From assembly GCA_040882225.1 (NCBI GenBank), contig JBBEBR010000007.1, forward strand, positions 1 through 64,000: a DNA stretch of 64,000 nucleotides, written 5' to 3'. Shown here in pieces: positions 61,564-64,000 of the stretch. This stretch comes from Gracilimonas sp040882225. GTDB lineage: Bacteria; Bacteroidota; Rhodothermia; Balneolales; Balneolaceae. Positions within the stretch are counted from its first letter, which is position 1. Every line of letters starts with the position of its first letter. The position numbers and the translations under genes are program-made. A model generated the notes under the pieces. That model was given only the letters and a program-made list of their open reading frames with translations. It did not search any database and had not been told where the DNA came from.

Positions 61564-62403
61564 ATGCTAAATTTCCTTACAAATAAATATTTATATATAA
61601 GCCTATTCGGTATTCTTCTGTTCGGGGTTGTTGTAATTCTTGTGGTAGATAAAATAATTATGCCCAGTTATACGAATTATAATGAAGGCATAACTGTGCC
61701 CGATGTCACACGAATTTCCCTCGAAGAAGCGCAATCTTTGCTTACTACCTATGGGCTCAGGCACGAAGTTGCCGAGCGAAGAGCCAATTCCGCTTTCCCC
61801 GCAGATTATGTTATTGATCAAAGCCCGGCATCTACACAAATCGTAAAACCGGATCGTAAAATTTATTTAACGGTTAACACTGCTATAAAACCACAAGTTG
61901 AGGTTCCTGGGGTTGTGAATCTTTCCTATAGAAATGCGGAAATACAGCTCCAGAATTATGGCCTTGAAGTTGGTTCCACAAGCTATGAGTCTTCAAGATT
62001 TAAGAATGTGATTTTGAGACAATCTGTAGCTAAAGGTACTGTTGTAGAAAAAGGTACTTCCATTGATCTTATTATAAGTGATGGTTTGGGAGATAAAATT
62101 GTGGAAGTTCCTGAAATTATAGGATTTCGACTACCTGATGCTCAGCGCAGATTAAGTGAAGCAGGGTTCAGAGTAGGAGAAATAGAGTTTAAGCCAACAC
62201 GAAATGTAGCACCAAATACCGTACTCGATTTCTCACCAAAACAAAAAGAGCTTCGGGAAGGAGAAACGCTCACTTTGGTCATTTCAGAACGCTTTGACGC
62301 TATTGAACAAACCGAAGGAGGTGCGGTAATCGTAGACTCAACCGATACTAACGGAACAGCGCCTCCAGATTCTGTTAATGACCAGTCAAATAACCAAAAT
62401 TAA
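61564..62403 (+). CDS. PASTA-domain membrane protein
   Basis: A 279-residue protein with one N-terminal membrane helix (residues 9-30) and three PASTA domains: VPDVTRISLEEAQSLLTTYGL, VPGVVNLSYRNAEIQLQNYGL and VPEIIGFRLPDAQRRLSEAGF, then an acidic, Asn/Thr-rich tail. PASTA domains sense or bind muropeptides; here no kinase domain is attached. It abuts rpe with no spacer (stop TAA followed directly by ATG), so the two are co-translated. Confidence 0.88.
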   Translation: MLNFLTNKYLYISLFGILLFGVVVILVVDKIIMPSYTNYNEGITVPDVTRISLEEAQSLLTTYGLRHEVAERRANSAFPADYVIDQSPASTQIVKPDRKIYLTVNTAIKPQVEVPGVVNLSYRNAEIQLQNYGLEVGSTSYESSRFKNVILRQSVAKGTVVEKGTSIDLIISDGLGDKIVEVPEIIGFRLPDAQRRLSEAGFRVGEIEFKPTRNVAPNTVLDFSPKQKELREGETLTLVISERFDAIEQTEGGAVIVDSTDTNGTAPPDSVNDQSNNQN

Positions 62404-63078
62404 ATGAATTTCGAGCTTCCTGTTCTTGCACCATCCATTCTCGCAGCAGATTTCACACAACTTGGTAAAAATATTGAAGATTGTATAAAAGGCGGCGTAT
62501 CCTGGATTCACTGTGATATTATGGATGGCCATTTTGTGCCTAACATCAGTTATGGCCCGGGAATTGTAAAAGCGGCAAAGAAAGCAGCACCCGAAGCTTT
62601 CTTTGATGTTCATTTAATGATTGAAAATCCCGATGAGTACGTTGAAAAATTTGTGGAAGCCGGTGCAGATCTCATTTCCGTGCACTATGAAACGTGTCCG
62701 CATTTGCACCGATCTATTCAAAACATCAAAAAGTACGGGATAATGGCCGGCGTAGTGGTTAATCCCGCTACTTCTCTGCACAATATTGAGCCTATTCTGG
62801 AAGATGTCGATTTAGTGCTGATAATGAGTGTAAATCCCGGTTTTGGAGGGCAGAGCTTTATCGAGAGCAGCTATGAAAAACTTGAACAGCTTGCTACAAT
62901 GCGAGAAGAAAAAGAGCTCGGTTTTTTAATTGAAGTGGATGGCGGCGTCAGTCTTAAAAACATCAAAAAAGTAGCCAACGCCGGTGCGGATATTCTGGTT
63001 GCAGGGAGCAGCGTATTTAGCGCTCAAAATATCACCACTCGTGTAGAAGAACTCAGAGATAAGCTTGGGAATAGCTAA
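62404..63078 (+). CDS. rpe: Ribulose-phosphate 3-epimerase
   Basis: A 224-residue TIM-barrel enzyme of the pentose phosphate pathway. LAPSILAADFTQLGKN opens the barrel; HCDIMDGHFVPNISYGP contains metal ligands H36 and D38; VNPGFGGQSFI and EVDGGV complete the site. It starts at the base after the PASTA gene stop. Confidence 0.96.
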   Translation: MNFELPVLAPSILAADFTQLGKNIEDCIKGGVSWIHCDIMDGHFVPNISYGPGIVKAAKKAAPEAFFDVHLMIENPDEYVEKFVEAGADLISVHYETCPHLHRSIQNIKKYGIMAGVVVNPATSLHNIEPILEDVDLVLIMSVNPGFGGQSFIESSYEKLEQLATMREEKELGFLIEVDGGVSLKNIKKVANAGADILVAGSSVFSAQNITTRVEELRDKLGNS

Positions 63079-63182
63079 TTCCTTCGGATATATTTGAAAT
63101 TTCTGTTTAAGCTCTAAATTCATTTGCCTGCTTTCACACATTACCAGAGAAACGCTTAACATCATTTCTTCTGTTAAATTCT

Positions 63183-63190
63183 TATCTTTC
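63183..63190 (+). promoter_or_regulatory. Possible -7 box before phoH
   Basis: TATCTTTC, one base from TAnnTTTG, about 23 bases upstream of the earliest well-placed phoH codons. No clear -33 box was seen, so this is weak. Confidence 0.3.
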
Positions 63191-63212
63191 ATCTAAGAAA
63201 AAAATATCAAAT

Positions 63213-64000
63213 ATTATTGCCATAGAACACGAAAACACACTCACAGAACAAGTCGTAGAAATTGGAGATACAGATCCGGTTGCCTTATTTGGTTTACACG
63301 ATCATAATATTCTTGCCTTAGACAGAGCTTTCCCAAATACAAAATTCAACGCCCGTGGCGGAAGGGTAAAATTAACGGGGCCACATGAGGAAGTTCTAAC
63401 TGCTATTCAGGTGATTGAGGGAATGCTGGAAGTTGCAGAGCGTAAAAAAAGCGTTTCGGAAAGTGATGTAAAAACTCTGATCACTTTAAAAAGCGGAGTG
63501 CAAAAAGCAGCTCCCCGCCAGCCCATAACTTTAGCCAATAGCTCTGATGTAATCACTCACACTCATAACGGAGAAGCCGTAGTGGCGAAAACTCCGGGAC
63601 AAAAACGCATCGTTGAGTCTACCGCAAACCATGATATCGTTTTCGCTATTGGCCCCGCCGGAACCGGAAAAACTTATACCTCCGTTGCTCTGGCTGTTCA
63701 GGCCCTGAAAGACCGAAAAGTACGTAAGATTATTCTTGCCCGCCCAGCCGTTGAAGCCGGTGAAAATTTGGGATTCCTCCCGGGAGACCTTAAAGAGAAA
63801 ATCGATCCCTACCTTCGCCCTCTTTACGATGCACTTGAAGACATGATTGATCAGGACCGGCTGGAACTGCATCTCGCCAAGAATGTAATCGAAATTGCTC
63901 CGCTTGCTTACATGCGTGGACGAACCCTGAACAACGCTTTTGTAATTTTGGATGAAGCTCAAAATGCAACCAATACACAAATGAAGATGTTTTTAACCCG
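63213..64000 (+). CDS. phoH: PhoH-family ATPase, 3' end cut by window
   Basis: At least 262 residues of a PhoH-like protein, truncated at the window end. It has the Walker A GPAGTGKTYT (about 63651-63680), PAVEAGENLGFLPGDLKEKIDPYLRPLYDAL and Walker B VILDEAQN. The frame is open from a stop at about 63108 but holds no ATG, GTG or TTG before the conserved N-terminus (EQVVEIGDTDPVALFG); the first in-frame GTG/ATG are at about 63411-63425, inside the domain. Start at ATT (63213 or 63216) or ATA (63222) is the best guess. It is likely an RNA/phosphate-stress-associated ATPase. Confidence 0.85.
   Translation, partial: MIAIEHENTLTEQVVEIGDTDPVALFGLHDHNILALDRAFPNTKFNARGGRVKLTGPHEEVLTAIQVIEGMLEVAERKKSVSESDVKTLITLKSGVQKAAPRQPITLANSSDVITHTHNGEAVVAKTPGQKRIVESTANHDIVFAIGPAGTGKTYTSVALAVQALKDRKVRKIILARPAVEAGENLGFLPGDLKEKIDPYLRPLYDALEDMIDQDRLELHLAKNVIEIAPLAYMRGRTLNNAFVILDEAQNATNTQMKMFLT

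Overview
The window looks like chromosome from a member of the Balneolota/Rhodothermota branch of the Bacteroidota-related bacteria. The reasons are a type IX secretion (T9SS) module (PorU, PorV, T9SS C-terminal sorting domains), many SusD-less outer-membrane barrels and lipoproteins, several promoter-like boxes of the Bacteroidota TAnnTTTG type, yet usable Shine-Dalgarno sequences (AAAGGAG) before some genes. No rRNA, tRNA, CRISPR array or insertion sequence was seen.

Region 1 (1-4822, minus strand) is an integron gene-cassette array. Three complete attC sites and one cut by the window start separate four co-oriented cassettes: a SIR2-like protein; a broken ARF-like GTPase with a membrane partner; an ORF-less cassette; and a three-gene cassette (pentapeptide-repeat/membrane-channel-like protein, nucleotidyltransferase, small helical protein). 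The upstream end of the array is visible at about 4822. No integrase gene lies between it and the next operon, so this is best read as an integrase-less attC cluster (CALIN). The contents look like conflict/defence genes.

Region 2 (5.2-12.7 kb, plus) is a ten-to-eleven-gene Mrp/Mbh-type cation/proton antiporter operon with split MrpA and three NuoLMN-like subunits. It is followed by an Omp85-type barrel. Region 3 (14-26 kb, mostly minus) holds a secreted metalloprotease/beta-helix protein with a T9SS tail, a perfectly length-matched tandem pair of beta-propeller lipoproteins, a WbpB/WbpE sugar pair with an SLBB protein, a helix-hairpin-helix outer-membrane protein and a PorV-like barrel.

Region 4 (26-36.7 kb, plus) is electron transfer and acyl-CoA oxidation: DUF4835/PorD-like protein, FixA/EtfB, FixB/EtfA, FixC, FixX, two acyl-CoA dehydrogenases (one glutaryl-CoA type), then DinB-like and alpha/beta-hydrolase genes. 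The EtfB, first acyl-CoA dehydrogenase and thiolase (47.4 kb) genes share a motif just downstream of their likely -7 boxes, a candidate operator.

Region 5 (36.7-48.6 kb) carries a HEAT/cyclophilin lipoprotein divergent from lexA, rplU-rpmA (L21 with an extra C-terminal domain), an FAH hydrolase, an M23 peptidase, ridA, two TPR lipoproteins, a cystathionine gamma-synthase-type enzyme and a thiolase. Region 6 (48.9-61.5 kb) is a T9SS operon: PorU, PorV, an M6-like protein with a destroyed zinc motif, a peptidase/propeller/barrel protein and a small membrane protein. The window ends with a PASTA protein, rpe and a truncated phoH.
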